From: Labyrinthula sp. Ha
Taxonomy: Eukaryota; Sar; Bigyra; Labyrinthulida; Labyrinthulaceae
NCBI GenBank assembly: GCA_015227615.1
Contig: JAALGZ010000011.1
Coordinates: 1,054,001 to 1,118,000, forward strand
Reading direction: 5' to 3'
DNA: 64,000 bases
Shown here: piece by piece, positions 48,371 to 56,593 of the stretch
Layout: each line of letters opens with the position of its first letter
How positions within the stretch are numbered: position 1 is the stretch's first letter
The notes under the pieces: generated by a model
Told to the model about the DNA's origin: nothing
What the model saw: the letters and a program-made list of their open reading frames with translations, nothing else
Database searches by the model: none
Program-made: the position numbers and the translations under genes

Positions 48371-48522
48371 TCATGTACTAGTTTTTCTATTAGGGGCTTG
48401 TTCAGAGGTTGAGAGCTCTTCGCTTTTACTAGGAAGATTCAGCAATTGCATAACCCTTTCTTGCAGAGTATGGGATTTGAAGCCACCAAAGCCAGCCGCG
48501 GCACGTTTTAAATTATTTAATT
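48371..48522 (-). CDS. Possible 3'-terminal exon of a small gene
   Basis: A 50-codon minus-strand open run follows a good acceptor (ctctgattctcag) and ends in TGA. Its composition is rich in Ala, Gly, Glu, Gln, Pro and Ser (LKRAAAGFGGFKSHTLQERV ...), unlike chance frames in this AT-rich DNA, and the patch is GC-richer than its surroundings. The upstream exon and start codon, which should lie below 48967, were not resolved. The function is unknown. Confidence 0.3.
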
Positions 48523-48967
48523 GCTGAGAATCAGAGCAGAACTTAATACTTCAAAAAGTTAAATTATAAGAACAACAATGTTTGAAATTAGGGAATCAAA
48601 AATTAACCTCAATATTTTTGTGAACCCTAAGAAAAAATATAACTGAAAGCATCAGAGACGGTAGAATCAAAACATTTTACAAAAAAGGATGTCCCCTTTA
48701 TATCCCAGAGTGGCCCAAGCCAAAACTAACCTATCTTTTGGTGAAGCTAGAGAGTAAAAGAAGGGAACAAATATTAGTCACTCTTATCATGTGATACGAC
48801 GTAGCAACAACTGCTCTGTCAAGCTATTTTTCGTAAATTTTAAATATGTTCAATAACACCATGCCACGTAATTACTTCTACTATTTTGTTCAATCATAAA
48901 TGAAAAGTTGAAACGAGTAAATGAGAAAAATACAAAGCAATATTTAACTTATGTTCAACACAAATTC

Positions 48968-49411
48968 TTAGTTAAGAGATTTCAACAGTTTCCATTGAAA
49001 ATGTAAGTTCCTGAATAAAACTTGGTTCTTTGCTAAGTTCTCTTTTTTTAACTCCTTGAAGTATCTTTGAATTGCAGACTTTGTTCGTTTCCTAGTAGCA
49101 CTCAATCCAAGCTGGTCACAATGTTTCTGAAAATTTGCAACTATTACTTCCCAAGATTCCTTACACAAAACAGGATTACAAAAAAGTTGATCGTAAATGT
49201 TTCCAACAAGAACTATTCTCTCCAAATTCGTCCAGTATCCAGAACACTGCTCCTCGGACTTGCCAATTGCATTTAAAAACATTTCGTTCGTATTTTGCGT
49301 GAAGTTCACGTTCCGCTTGTCAAATACTGAAGATTCCACTCGAGCTCGTTTGAAAACTCCTTCCTGGATATATTCTGCGTCACTTATTGCTCTTTTTAAA
49401 ATTGCTGCCAT
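48968..49411 (-). CDS. Myb/SANT-like helical DNA-binding protein, 147 residues
   Basis: The protein is 147 residues from ATG 49411 (MAAILKRAISDAEYIQEG); the frame is open 14 codons further upstream. Residues ~58-130 look like a Myb/SANT or trihelix-type three-helix domain: YWTNLERIVLVGNIYDQLFC, ESWEVIVANFQKHC and RTKSAIQRYFKELKKE, with aromatic residues at typical core spacing. The N-terminal ~50 residues are basic and unstructured (FKRARVESS). It is probably a nuclear DNA- or chromatin-binding factor; a transposon-derived domain is the alternative. No introns were seen. Confidence 0.6.
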   Translation of the reverse strand: MAAILKRAISDAEYIQEGVFKRARVESSVFDKRNVNFTQNTNEMFLNAIGKSEEQCSGYWTNLERIVLVGNIYDQLFCNPVLCKESWEVIVANFQKHCDQLGLSATRKRTKSAIQRYFKELKKENLAKNQVLFRNLHFQWKLLKSLN

Positions 49412-49959
49412 TATATTTTTTTTTATATTTGGGTTTGGTTGATTTTGTGTCAATGGGTTTCAGAGCTACAGTCTAAAGTTCAATTTCTAATATGACCTCT
49501 TTGGTTGAAGTCTCTATCGAACATAACCAAACAAGACATCCTTTCCTCCTATTTAGACTTGTCTCTTGTGGACTTCAAATTTCATTTTCAATAGTCTACA
49601 ATTCTTAATTGCCCAAAATAATCTCTTTTAGTGGAAATTACGAAATGCATGAAGGATTTTATGGAGTTCAAGTAAGATGCCCATGAAAAAGATTGTCATC
49701 AATATTTTGCGCAAAGGTTCCCAAAATATTCAGCAACTCATTGAATATATGTAAGTTGTATAAGCTGAACGTCCAAAAGAAACAGATAATAAGTGGCAAA
49801 CTACTATATATTCTGTACTTAAGGCTTACTTTCATGTCCTCTTTAGAAAATAAACCTTGTACAAAATAGACTGGATTTATCCAAACAGTACAACAACAGG
49901 ACCTCTTTCGAAGTAAGTGCGATATAGCTGTCAACTTCGGCAACTCACAAACTAGCTAG
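49412..49959. other. Spacer downstream of DRG2
   Basis: 548 bp between the DRG2 stop and the Myb-like gene on the same strand. It contains a 91-codon minus-strand frame (49668-49943) starting at TTG, with a hydrophobic segment (SLPLIICFFWTFSLYNLHIF). Its first ATG gives only 55 residues, so I do not call it a gene. Confidence 0.45.
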
Positions 49960-51276
49960 TCACTTGTTGAGGCGAAATTTTCTCCTCTTTTCTCCTACTT
50001 CGTTCCAATGCTTCTGAACACGCTGGTTATAATTTTTATCGTTTTTCAACATCTGGTTCGTTTTCTTGACTATCTGCACAACGTCTTCATCCATCAGCTC
50101 GTGATTTAGACCAACTACTTGTGGTTGATGCTTCGTACTAACTCCCCATACATATGCGAAATTAAAGTCATCGAGCAACCCTCTGTGAACCTGCACGCAA
50201 GCAGATTTTACACTACATCCATGTCGATCCTTGGTAAGTATCACTGGCTCACTAAAATCTGGTTTTTGGCCTTTGGGTTTCGTGTATATTCTAACAAGTG
50301 CCAAATATTCCCAAATTTTCTGGATCAAGTAGTCTTTGTTTAAATCGAGATTGCAACTAATAACGACGGAATGATCTTTGCGTGCAAGTTTATCCACTTC
50401 ATCAATGGAGACCATGTCGATTTTATTGTAGCAATATAAGCACTTCACATATTTTCTGTTTCCCTCAATCAAGTCGATAAGCTCATCAGGTGAACAGTCT
50501 TCTTTAAATAAGATTTCACAGTTATGTATTTTATACTCTTGAAGAATAGATTTTACAGTTTTCTCGGGTTCATCACCAAATTTTGTGAGAGTTAGTCCTG
50601 AGATTTTATTAAACTTCACACCTCCTGTTTTCTTTTTCACCAAACTAACATTCGCAGGTTTTTTATTCAACCGCATCCCAACAAGCTCAAGTTCTTTTTC
50701 TAAGATCTCTCTATGATTCTTAAGATATTCTTTCGCAGCGTCCAGTACAATTAGAACTAAGTCAGCACTTTTGGCGCAGGCAATTACTTGTCGACCTCTT
50801 CCTTTTCCATGAGCAGCTCCTTCAATAATTCCGGGGAGATCCAATACTTGAATTTTGGTATCTTTATAGTACAAGTTTCCAGGTATACAAGTCAATGTTG
50901 TAAATTCATATGCTCCTTGCTCCGATTGGGTTCCTGTCAACTGAGAGAGAAGAGTACTTTTTCCTAGATATAAAGTTTCGCTTAAACAATACCAACAGAA
51001 GGGAAACCAATTAGTGCAACTCTAGCAGCTCCAGTTTTTGATACTTCAAACCCTTCGCCAGCACCACCAGAACCTGATTTACTTGGCTCCAGGAGCTCAG
51101 ATCTCAGTTTTGCAAGCTGAGCTTTTAAGCGGCACCTAAATGGCATAACTATTAAAAGATTATGTACAAGTGACTCATTGTAGCCTTATTCTTTTGAGTT
51201 CGAGCCATTTCCTCCTCAATCGACTTGATTCGTTCCAAAATCCCCTATAAATAAAACCACAACAAGGAATAACCAT
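49960..51276 (-). CDS. DRG2: Developmentally regulated GTP-binding protein 2
   Basis: DRG2 is a TRAFAC GTPase of the Obg family that acts with DFRP partners on translating ribosomes. Exons on the minus strand are 51274-51276 (the ATG alone), 51168-51244, 50993-51135 and 49960-50963; introns are 29, 32 and 29 nt. The 408-residue product reads [20 protein letters not shown], with the G1 loop GFPSVGKST (residues 70-78), switch region [13 protein letters not shown]3 [21 protein letters not shown]4 NKID and the C-terminal TGS-domain end [10 protein letters not shown]. Residues such as [10 protein letters not shown] and SVVISC favour DRG2 over DRG1. A basic tail of ~30 residues follows. The first coding exon being only ATG rests on the exact match of MGILE to the family. 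It is divergent from the SANTA gene (170 bp). Confidence 0.93.
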
Positions 51277-51446
51277 TTGCTTAAGTTTCTTGTTGGAGTT
51301 CTATCTTTTTAATAATCTGTGACCAATGAAAATTCTAGAAATACAAACAGACGAATATGATTTGTTTAAATAAATAGCAAATCAGAATTCAGTTTCACCT
51401 TTTAGTTCAAACTGATTGGACAAGATTCAAGTGTTTTTGGTAGGAA

Positions 51447-52559
51447 ATGGAAATAGAAGGGAAGGACGAACATAGAAAAAGAGAACTGCCTCGAAGAGCA
51501 TGTAAAGGTCGTAATGTTAAAATATATTCACCTCCCTCTGGAGAAAATAAGCAAAAAAATCGGAAAAGGTCAATTTCAAACCCTGCAGTGAATTATAAGG
51601 ATTCCAGGATTGTAGCGAATCCCGTCGTCAGAAAGAACAAAGGCAGAGAAGTTGTCAATCTATGGAACTGGAGCTTTGCGATTGTATATTTGAAAGGGTG
51701 CAACTATGTTTATGTAAAAGGAACTATTTTTCGAAATGGAGAAGAGATGCAAAAGATGTCATCTGTTGTTAAAAAAGTAAAGAGGGGTGTTATGTTGCTA
51801 ACAGAAACAGATAAAGTATACAATCTTAAAGGAAGGTTTCAATCTAAAAAATGTGAACCAAGAGATCTTGATAAAAAAATAATAGAAAAGTTTAAAGAAG
51901 GATTTCCAGATGACTGGAATCAAATAATACAAAGTGTAAGAATACAAGCTGCGGTATCAGATGTGAAAAAGGAGAAGGAGCCAAAAATAAAAGCAGAAAA
52001 AACATTAGAAGCATCAAAGGAGGTGTTTGATGCTGTGTTTAAAGAAAAAGTGAAAAGTAAAAAAGGAACAAAAAAGTATGAGAAAGAGAAAAGAGAAGCA
52101 ATTTTGGAGTGTGCTCGAATAAAACAGAATGTAGATCGGTTAGAGAAAACAAAGGGTGAAGATAATGACTTTATGGCAAAAGGAAGAGCTTTGGCTGATT
52201 TAATTGACTATTCAGAATCAGATTCTGAAAGTGAGATGTCGGCAGCCGAAGAAGCCAAACAAGAAGAAAATGTGAGAATAGGTGAATTTTTTATCCCCAG
52301 AGAAAAGGCAGCACTATTATTTAAGAAGTCAGCGAAGTACCAAGAAGAACCAAAGAGAAAAGCTAAGAAAAAACGACGAGCTCCTATTCAGAGAAAGTTA
52401 GTGAATATGTCCTTGGAACAGTTGCAAAAGAATTTTGAAAAAGAAAAAAAGGAAATCGTTCTAATGACTGACGAAGAAGAGGAGGACGAAGAGATGCGTA
52501 GTATGAACCTTGACTTGTATTTAGATGATGATGAAGATATGTATGAAAAGTTTGAATGA
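51447..52559 (+). CDS. SANTA-domain protein, KNL2/M18BP1-like
   Basis: A 370-residue, intronless, highly charged nuclear protein. Residues ~70-165 fit a SANTA domain: VVNLWNWSFAIVYLKG, VYVKGTIFRNGEEMQKMSSVVKKV, a turn like ...TETDKVYNLKGRFQ, and FKEGFPDDWNQII, matching the family's LxNW start, Ss.I.+R, Y.L.G and FxxGFPxxW elements. SANTA proteins (KNL2/M18BP1) guide deposition of the centromeric histone CENP-A. No SANT domain or clear CENP-C-like motif is visible. The rest is Lys/Glu-rich coiled coil with an acidic tail (TDEEEEDEEMRS). The stop lies 29 bp from the convergent J-protein gene. Confidence 0.6.
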   Translation: MEIEGKDEHRKRELPRRACKGRNVKIYSPPSGENKQKNRKRSISNPAVNYKDSRIVANPVVRKNKGREVVNLWNWSFAIVYLKGCNYVYVKGTIFRNGEEMQKMSSVVKKVKRGVMLLTETDKVYNLKGRFQSKKCEPRDLDKKIIEKFKEGFPDDWNQIIQSVRIQAAVSDVKKEKEPKIKAEKTLEASKEVFDAVFKEKVKSKKGTKKYEKEKREAILECARIKQNVDRLEKTKGEDNDFMAKGRALADLIDYSESDSESEMSAAEEAKQEENVRIGEFFIPREKAALLFKKSAKYQEEPKRKAKKKRRAPIQRKLVNMSLEQLQKNFEKEKKEIVLMTDEEEEDEEMRSMNLDLYLDDDEDMYEKFE

Positions 52560-52588
52560 AAATAAATGTACGATTCGAATCCTAAATA

Positions 52589-53350
52589 TCACCTTGAACC
52601 AAATAGTTTGCTCACACTTCTAGTAACTCCGTTTTTTATGTTGTTTCCTATTCCTTTTACTTTATTCTTTGCAGCTTCCCAAGCCAACCTTCCAACTTCT
52701 TTTGAAACTTCCTTGACTGCTCCTCTAACTTCTTTTTTGAATTCACGCTCTAAATCTTTTTGAAACTCTTCTGCTTTCTTCCTCATTTCCTTCTCTTCTG
52801 GCGTTTCTTCTCTTTCGGATAAATCCTCGTGTTCGCGAGTTACTGTTCCATCGCTGTGAACTTTTTCAATTACCTTTCTTTGGACTGGACCATTAGGAGT
52901 TGAAAATACTTCAAGCCTCGTAGAAACCAGAACAACTTGCTTTCCTCTTTGATTTTTTTGTCTACCTCGCTGTTGGAAAATCTGTTGCTCGTTTCGAAAG
53001 ATTTCTTCAAACAGATCAAAAGGATCTACAAATCCACCAGGTCGACCTGTTCGCTGAAAGCCACTTGTATAAAAAGGATTCTGACCACGAAATTGTTGAT
53101 TTTCAAATGGATTAAACCCTTGACCAAAAGGGTTGCCTTGAAACTGCTGCTGGTAATTCTTGTTTCCATCTTTCAACTGAACGTACGCTTCGGATATTTC
53201 CTTGAACCGTTGAGTTGCTTCAGGAGACTTATTTCTATCTGGATGGTACTTCAGGGCCAATTTTTTATAAGATTTCTTTATTTCAGCTTTTGAAGCGCCT
53301 GGCGAGAGTCCCAGTACTCTATATGGATTCGTCGAGAGAAATCTCTTCAT
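52589..53350 (-). CDS. J-domain (DnaJ/Hsp40) co-chaperone
   Basis: A 253-residue J-protein. The J domain lies at residues ~7-62 with an intact HPD tripeptide ([18 protein letters not shown]) and stimulates Hsp70 ATPase activity. It is followed by a Gly/Phe/Gln/Asn-rich linker with repeated NPF ([16 protein letters not shown]), then a charged C-terminal helix region ([20 protein letters not shown]) and a basic, possibly amphipathic end. There is no zinc-finger region, so it is not a canonical type I protein. The start ([15 protein letters not shown]) might act as a short mitochondrial presequence, but this is uncertain. It is divergent from MFAP1 with 80 bp between start codons, and intronless. 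Confidence 0.9.
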   Translation of the reverse strand: MKRFLSTNPYRVLGLSPGASKAEIKKSYKKLALKYHPDRNKSPEATQRFKEISEAYVQLKDGNKNYQQQFQGNPFGQGFNPFENQQFRGQNPFYTSGFQRTGRPGGFVDPFDLFEEIFRNEQQIFQQRGRQKNQRGKQVVLVSTRLEVFSTPNGPVQRKVIEKVHSDGTVTREHEDLSEREETPEEKEMRKKAEEFQKDLEREFKKEVRGAVKEVSKEVGRLAWEAAKNKVKGIGNNIKNGVTRSVSKLFGSR

Positions 53351-53430
53351 TCTTGGTTATTTTTATCTTGTGCCTTTCGTTTGAAACGGTGACATGATTG
53401 GTTGATTAAGCCAATTAAATCACACGATGA

Positions 53431-54603
53431 ATGGAAAGGATAAAGCCAAAGGAAAAACAATTTAGAGATGTGTTTGGCGTGCCTGACAACGACAAAGCTG
53501 GAAAATCTGGTAAGAAGGGTGATAAGTCATTGTTGAGACCTTTAGAAAAAGATAAATTACTCACTAGAGGATATGTTGGAAGAGATAAGGGGAAATCCGT
53601 TGGAATACACAGGCGGAAGAGGTTGAAGAAATCAAAGAAAGGTCTTGGCAAGGATGGCTCAGAAGGAGAAATTTTTGACTCATCTTCCGAGGAAGAAAAT
53701 ATGACTTTGACAGAGAAAGCGCATGAAAAAGTACCTGAGGTTAAACTTGAAACGCCAAAGCTGTTTATAAAGACACCTTTCTTGAACAAGAAGCCTGAAA
53801 AGAAGCTTTCTAGAGAAGATAAAGATGAAGGTAAAATGGATTTTAAGGAGAAGGTGGAAGAAATCACCTCTTCATCAAGCGAAGAATACGATAGTGCGTC
53901 AGAAGAATCTGTTCGGCCAGAGAGCTTCAAGGTCACTTTCATAAAAGAGTCTTCACGATCGAAGCCAAACGTGAAACCGAAGGTTAAATTTGATGATAAG
54001 ACATTAAGCCAAGAAAGGCGGAAGGAGACAGAAAGAGCAATTTCAAATCAGATAAGGGAAAATAATGCGAAGATTATTGATAAGCTGCGATCTGAAGATG
54101 AAGGATTAATCAACAGCAGGCAGGAAATGCCTTCCGATGAGATTCTACCTCAAGAAGAGAAGATTGAATATAAAAAATGGAGAATTCGAGAGTTTAAAAG
54201 GGTTCAGAAAAGTTTTGTTGAGGCTGAGGAAGCTGAGAAAGAGAAACAAGAGTTGGCACGAAGAAAAGCAATGACGGATGAAGAATTAATTGCAGAAATG
54301 GAACCAAGAAAAGAAAAAGCAAAACTTCAATTTCTCCAGAAATATTATCATAAAGGAGCATTTTATATGGATGAAGAGACTAAGCAAAAGTTTGAAAAAA
54401 GGGAAGGTCGTGCTGATCCTCGAAGGCAGGATTGGCAAGGAGCAACTGCTGATGATCGAAGGAACATGGAGATCTTGCCAGAAATCATGCAGAGGAAGAA
54501 CTTTGGAAAGAAAAGTCAAAGTAAATGGACTCATTTAGCTAACGAAGATACTTCAAAAGGAGATAATCTGTGGGCAGAAAGTGAAAGAAACAAAAATAAA
54601 TGA
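53431..54603 (+). CDS. MFAP1: MFAP1-family spliceosomal B-complex protein
   Basis: A 390-residue, highly charged protein. The C-terminal third matches the MFAP1 domain: KAKLQFLQKYYHKGAFYMDE, ILPEIMQRKNFGKKSQSKWT and HLANEDTSKGDNLW. MFAP1 is a core component of the spliceosomal B complex, entering with the tri-snRNP. The middle is coiled coil (KKWRIREFKRVQKSFVEAEE) and the N-terminal half is disordered with Ser/Glu clusters (FDSSSEEE, SSSSEEYDSASEES) typical of CK2-type phosphorylation sites. The ATG at 53431 is used because the one at 53427 is out of frame. The gene is intronless. Its stop lies 21 bp from the convergent Zn2Cys6 gene. Confidence 0.92.
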   Translation: MERIKPKEKQFRDVFGVPDNDKAGKSGKKGDKSLLRPLEKDKLLTRGYVGRDKGKSVGIHRRKRLKKSKKGLGKDGSEGEIFDSSSEEENMTLTEKAHEKVPEVKLETPKLFIKTPFLNKKPEKKLSREDKDEGKMDFKEKVEEITSSSSEEYDSASEESVRPESFKVTFIKESSRSKPNVKPKVKFDDKTLSQERRKETERAISNQIRENNAKIIDKLRSEDEGLINSRQEMPSDEILPQEEKIEYKKWRIREFKRVQKSFVEAEEAEKEKQELARRKAMTDEELIAEMEPRKEKAKLQFLQKYYHKGAFYMDEETKQKFEKREGRADPRRQDWQGATADDRRNMEILPEIMQRKNFGKKSQSKWTHLANEDTSKGDNLWAESERNKNK

Positions 54604-54624
54604 AAGACTTATGCCGGGATATAT

Positions 54625-55707
54625 TTAGTACATTGGGGTTAAGTGCAATGTCACTTGCTGAACAGAATTGGCAACATCATTAAGCCTCCTATAAACAGAA
54701 AATACCTGAAATTGCTTCCAGATGCCTTCCTTTGTCTCTAGGTTTAGTATACTAACAGCAGGTGCTTCTACTACCCATGGCCCTTGTTTATCTATAACTC
54801 TTGGACACTTAAGTTGATGAACAGGTAAGCTCTGAATGTCTACATATTTTTGCAAATCTTCCTCTGTGCTTAAAAGGCAGATTACATTGGCTCCAAGAGG
54901 CAAAAAGCCAAAAATTGTATCACGTAACTCTGATAACAAACTTTCTGAGGTATGACCAAAATATTCTTCAAACAACTTATTTACCTCAAAACTTAATTTT
55001 CGTTCACATGCAGAAACAGTAGATCCGGCTTTATGGTCGGATAATACGGTACACATAGCAGTTTTGTCCGTTACGAACCCAAAATTACAAGAACTTTTTT
55101 CCAAAAAATGTTCACGATGGTTACAAGTCATTAAAAGTGATTTAGTGGGAAAATTAAGCATCTTTTTCCATACATTGATATGCTGTGATAAGTTAAGGCG
55201 TTGATCCTCAAGAATTTGGTTGAATTTATCAGCTATAGAGATATAGCTTTTATCATAGATTATGTTGTAATTTATATGCAAACGAAAAGAGTTTAAATTA
55301 TCACCAAATACACCAACTAAAACATCATGATCGCACTCACCGAGAAAACGGGGAAAACTTTTGGCAAATTGGTGAGAAAATTGTTCCATCAATCTCCATC
55401 CAGTATTTTCAAGAAGTTGTGACTTCGAAAAGGAAAAATCATGCAATTTTAATTTCACAAGATCTGACTTGAAAAGATCTAGAAAGAAGTCTTCTTCTAT
55501 TCTAGTGAGTGCTGCTTTTTTAGTTTGTTTTTTATTAGTTTTCTTTCTACCACGCTTTTTCTGTGGAAGATAGACACACTCTGAACCTCTTTTGATACAT
55601 CTAGAACATATAGGTTTAAGACTGTCGCATTTTGCTTTCAAAGAGATACAACCTTCACATGAGTGCTTTAACTTTATCTTTTCCGACTCACAAGTTTCAA
55701 ACTGCAT
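54625..55707 (-). CDS. Zn(II)2Cys6 (fungal-type) transcription factor
   Basis: A 360-residue protein whose residues ~17-45 form a perfect binuclear zinc cluster: CX2CX6CX6CX2CX6C (SCEGCISLKAKC, then PICSRCIKRGSEC), followed by a basic linker (KKRGRKKTNKKQTKK). This class binds CGG-type DNA triplets and is best known in fungi, with scattered members in amoebae and some algae. The remaining ~290 residues have no recognised domain; the stretch FEEYFGHTSESLLSEL weakly recalls a PAS-like fold as in fungal AcuK/ERT1 proteins. No intron was seen. Its stop lies 21 bp from the MFAP1 stop. Confidence 0.85.
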   Translation of the reverse strand: MQFETCESEKIKLKHSCEGCISLKAKCDSLKPICSRCIKRGSECVYLPQKKRGRKKTNKKQTKKAALTRIEEDFFLDLFKSDLVKLKLHDFSFSKSQLLENTGWRLMEQFSHQFAKSFPRFLGECDHDVLVGVFGDNLNSFRLHINYNIIYDKSYISIADKFNQILEDQRLNLSQHINVWKKMLNFPTKSLLMTCNHREHFLEKSSCNFGFVTDKTAMCTVLSDHKAGSTVSACERKLSFEVNKLFEEYFGHTSESLLSELRDTIFGFLPLGANVICLLSTEEDLQKYVDIQSLPVHQLKCPRVIDKQGPWVVEAPAVSILNLETKEGIWKQFQVFSVYRRLNDVANSVQQVTLHLTPMY

Positions 55708-56349
55708 GTTATTTGACTTAAAACCTCGGATATTTTAGAAAAACTTGACTAATATTTAAAGCTGTTTCGAACTTTTCACAGTTTGTTGCCGTGAATGATG
55801 AGAAAAACTTAGTTCTTGTTCTATTAATTATTTTCGACTATGTTGTTGTTCTTTAGTTTTGAACCGGCTCCACGGATATTTGATAGAAGCACTTAGCAGA
55901 GAAAATGTTTCTTATCAATATTAACGTTAACTAATGGTAATTTGATTATTCAAATATTGCTTATTGTTACGAAAACTTAACAAACCTATGAGAAAATTAA
56001 CGTTAACTATCGTGAATTAAGATACGATAAGAAATTCTACGTAGAAGGCAGAAGGTTAGATTAAGCGTGTGCTCTGGTAATGCACCAGTGAAGTTCTGAA
56101 GAAAATTCATTCTTTCTGTAAAAGAACTATTTAATGGGTAATGAATATATATATATATAGTTAGAACACTAAGAAAACAATAAAAAGAAAACCAAGTAAG
56201 TCATACAGGAGTTTAGATATAAAACTTTATCCAAAGATATGATATAAGCAAGCATAAAGTACAAAAAGATTCAAAAACTTAAAAAAGTTTTAGGAATCAT
56301 CGAAATAAAAGACGTGTAGTCTGCAGCTAGATAATTAAATCAAGTTTCA
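55708..56349. other. Gene-free spacer with short AT microsatellite
   Basis: About 640 bp of AT-rich DNA with a short (at)n run near 56143-56158 and no supported gene. Confidence 0.55.
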
Positions 56350-56593
56350 TCATAAGAGAGAGAAGATTTTCCGTGCTTTACCTTTTTTGAGCCGCTGCTT
56401 ATAGTCTTGTTTGACAGTTGTTTTGAAACTTATATAATCAGCTTCCGCTTGTTTTAAACGTAGATGATTCCGAAAGTAACTGTGACAGATACTATTCCAG
56501 ATAAGAGTTTCTTTCCAAGCAAAAAATACCAAACCACCTAACCACACAGGAACTTATAATTGACCATTGCACTTTACTGAACATAAAAAACAT
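56350..56593 (-). CDS. Possible small single-pass membrane protein, 72 residues
   Basis: ATG 56593 with exon 1 at 56578-56593, a 25-nt intron (56553-56577, gtaaag...ataag) and exon 2 at 56350-56552. The product has one N-terminal membrane helix (MFFMFIPVWLGGLVFFAW), then a soluble, basic helical tail (KQDYKQRLKKGKARKIFSLL), a layout common among small organelle-membrane subunits. The intron would be the shortest in the window and its acceptor is AAG, which weakens the model. No family was recognised. Confidence 0.33.

Noticed and set aside
49668-49943. 91-codon minus-strand frame with a hydrophobic segment
   Set aside because: It starts at TTG, its first ATG leaves 55 residues, it is squeezed against the DRG2 stop, and no family is recognisable.
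52571-52582. tRNA B-box-like gattcgaatcct
   Set aside because: There is no A box or acceptor stem upstream; the preceding bases are the coding end of the SANTA gene.
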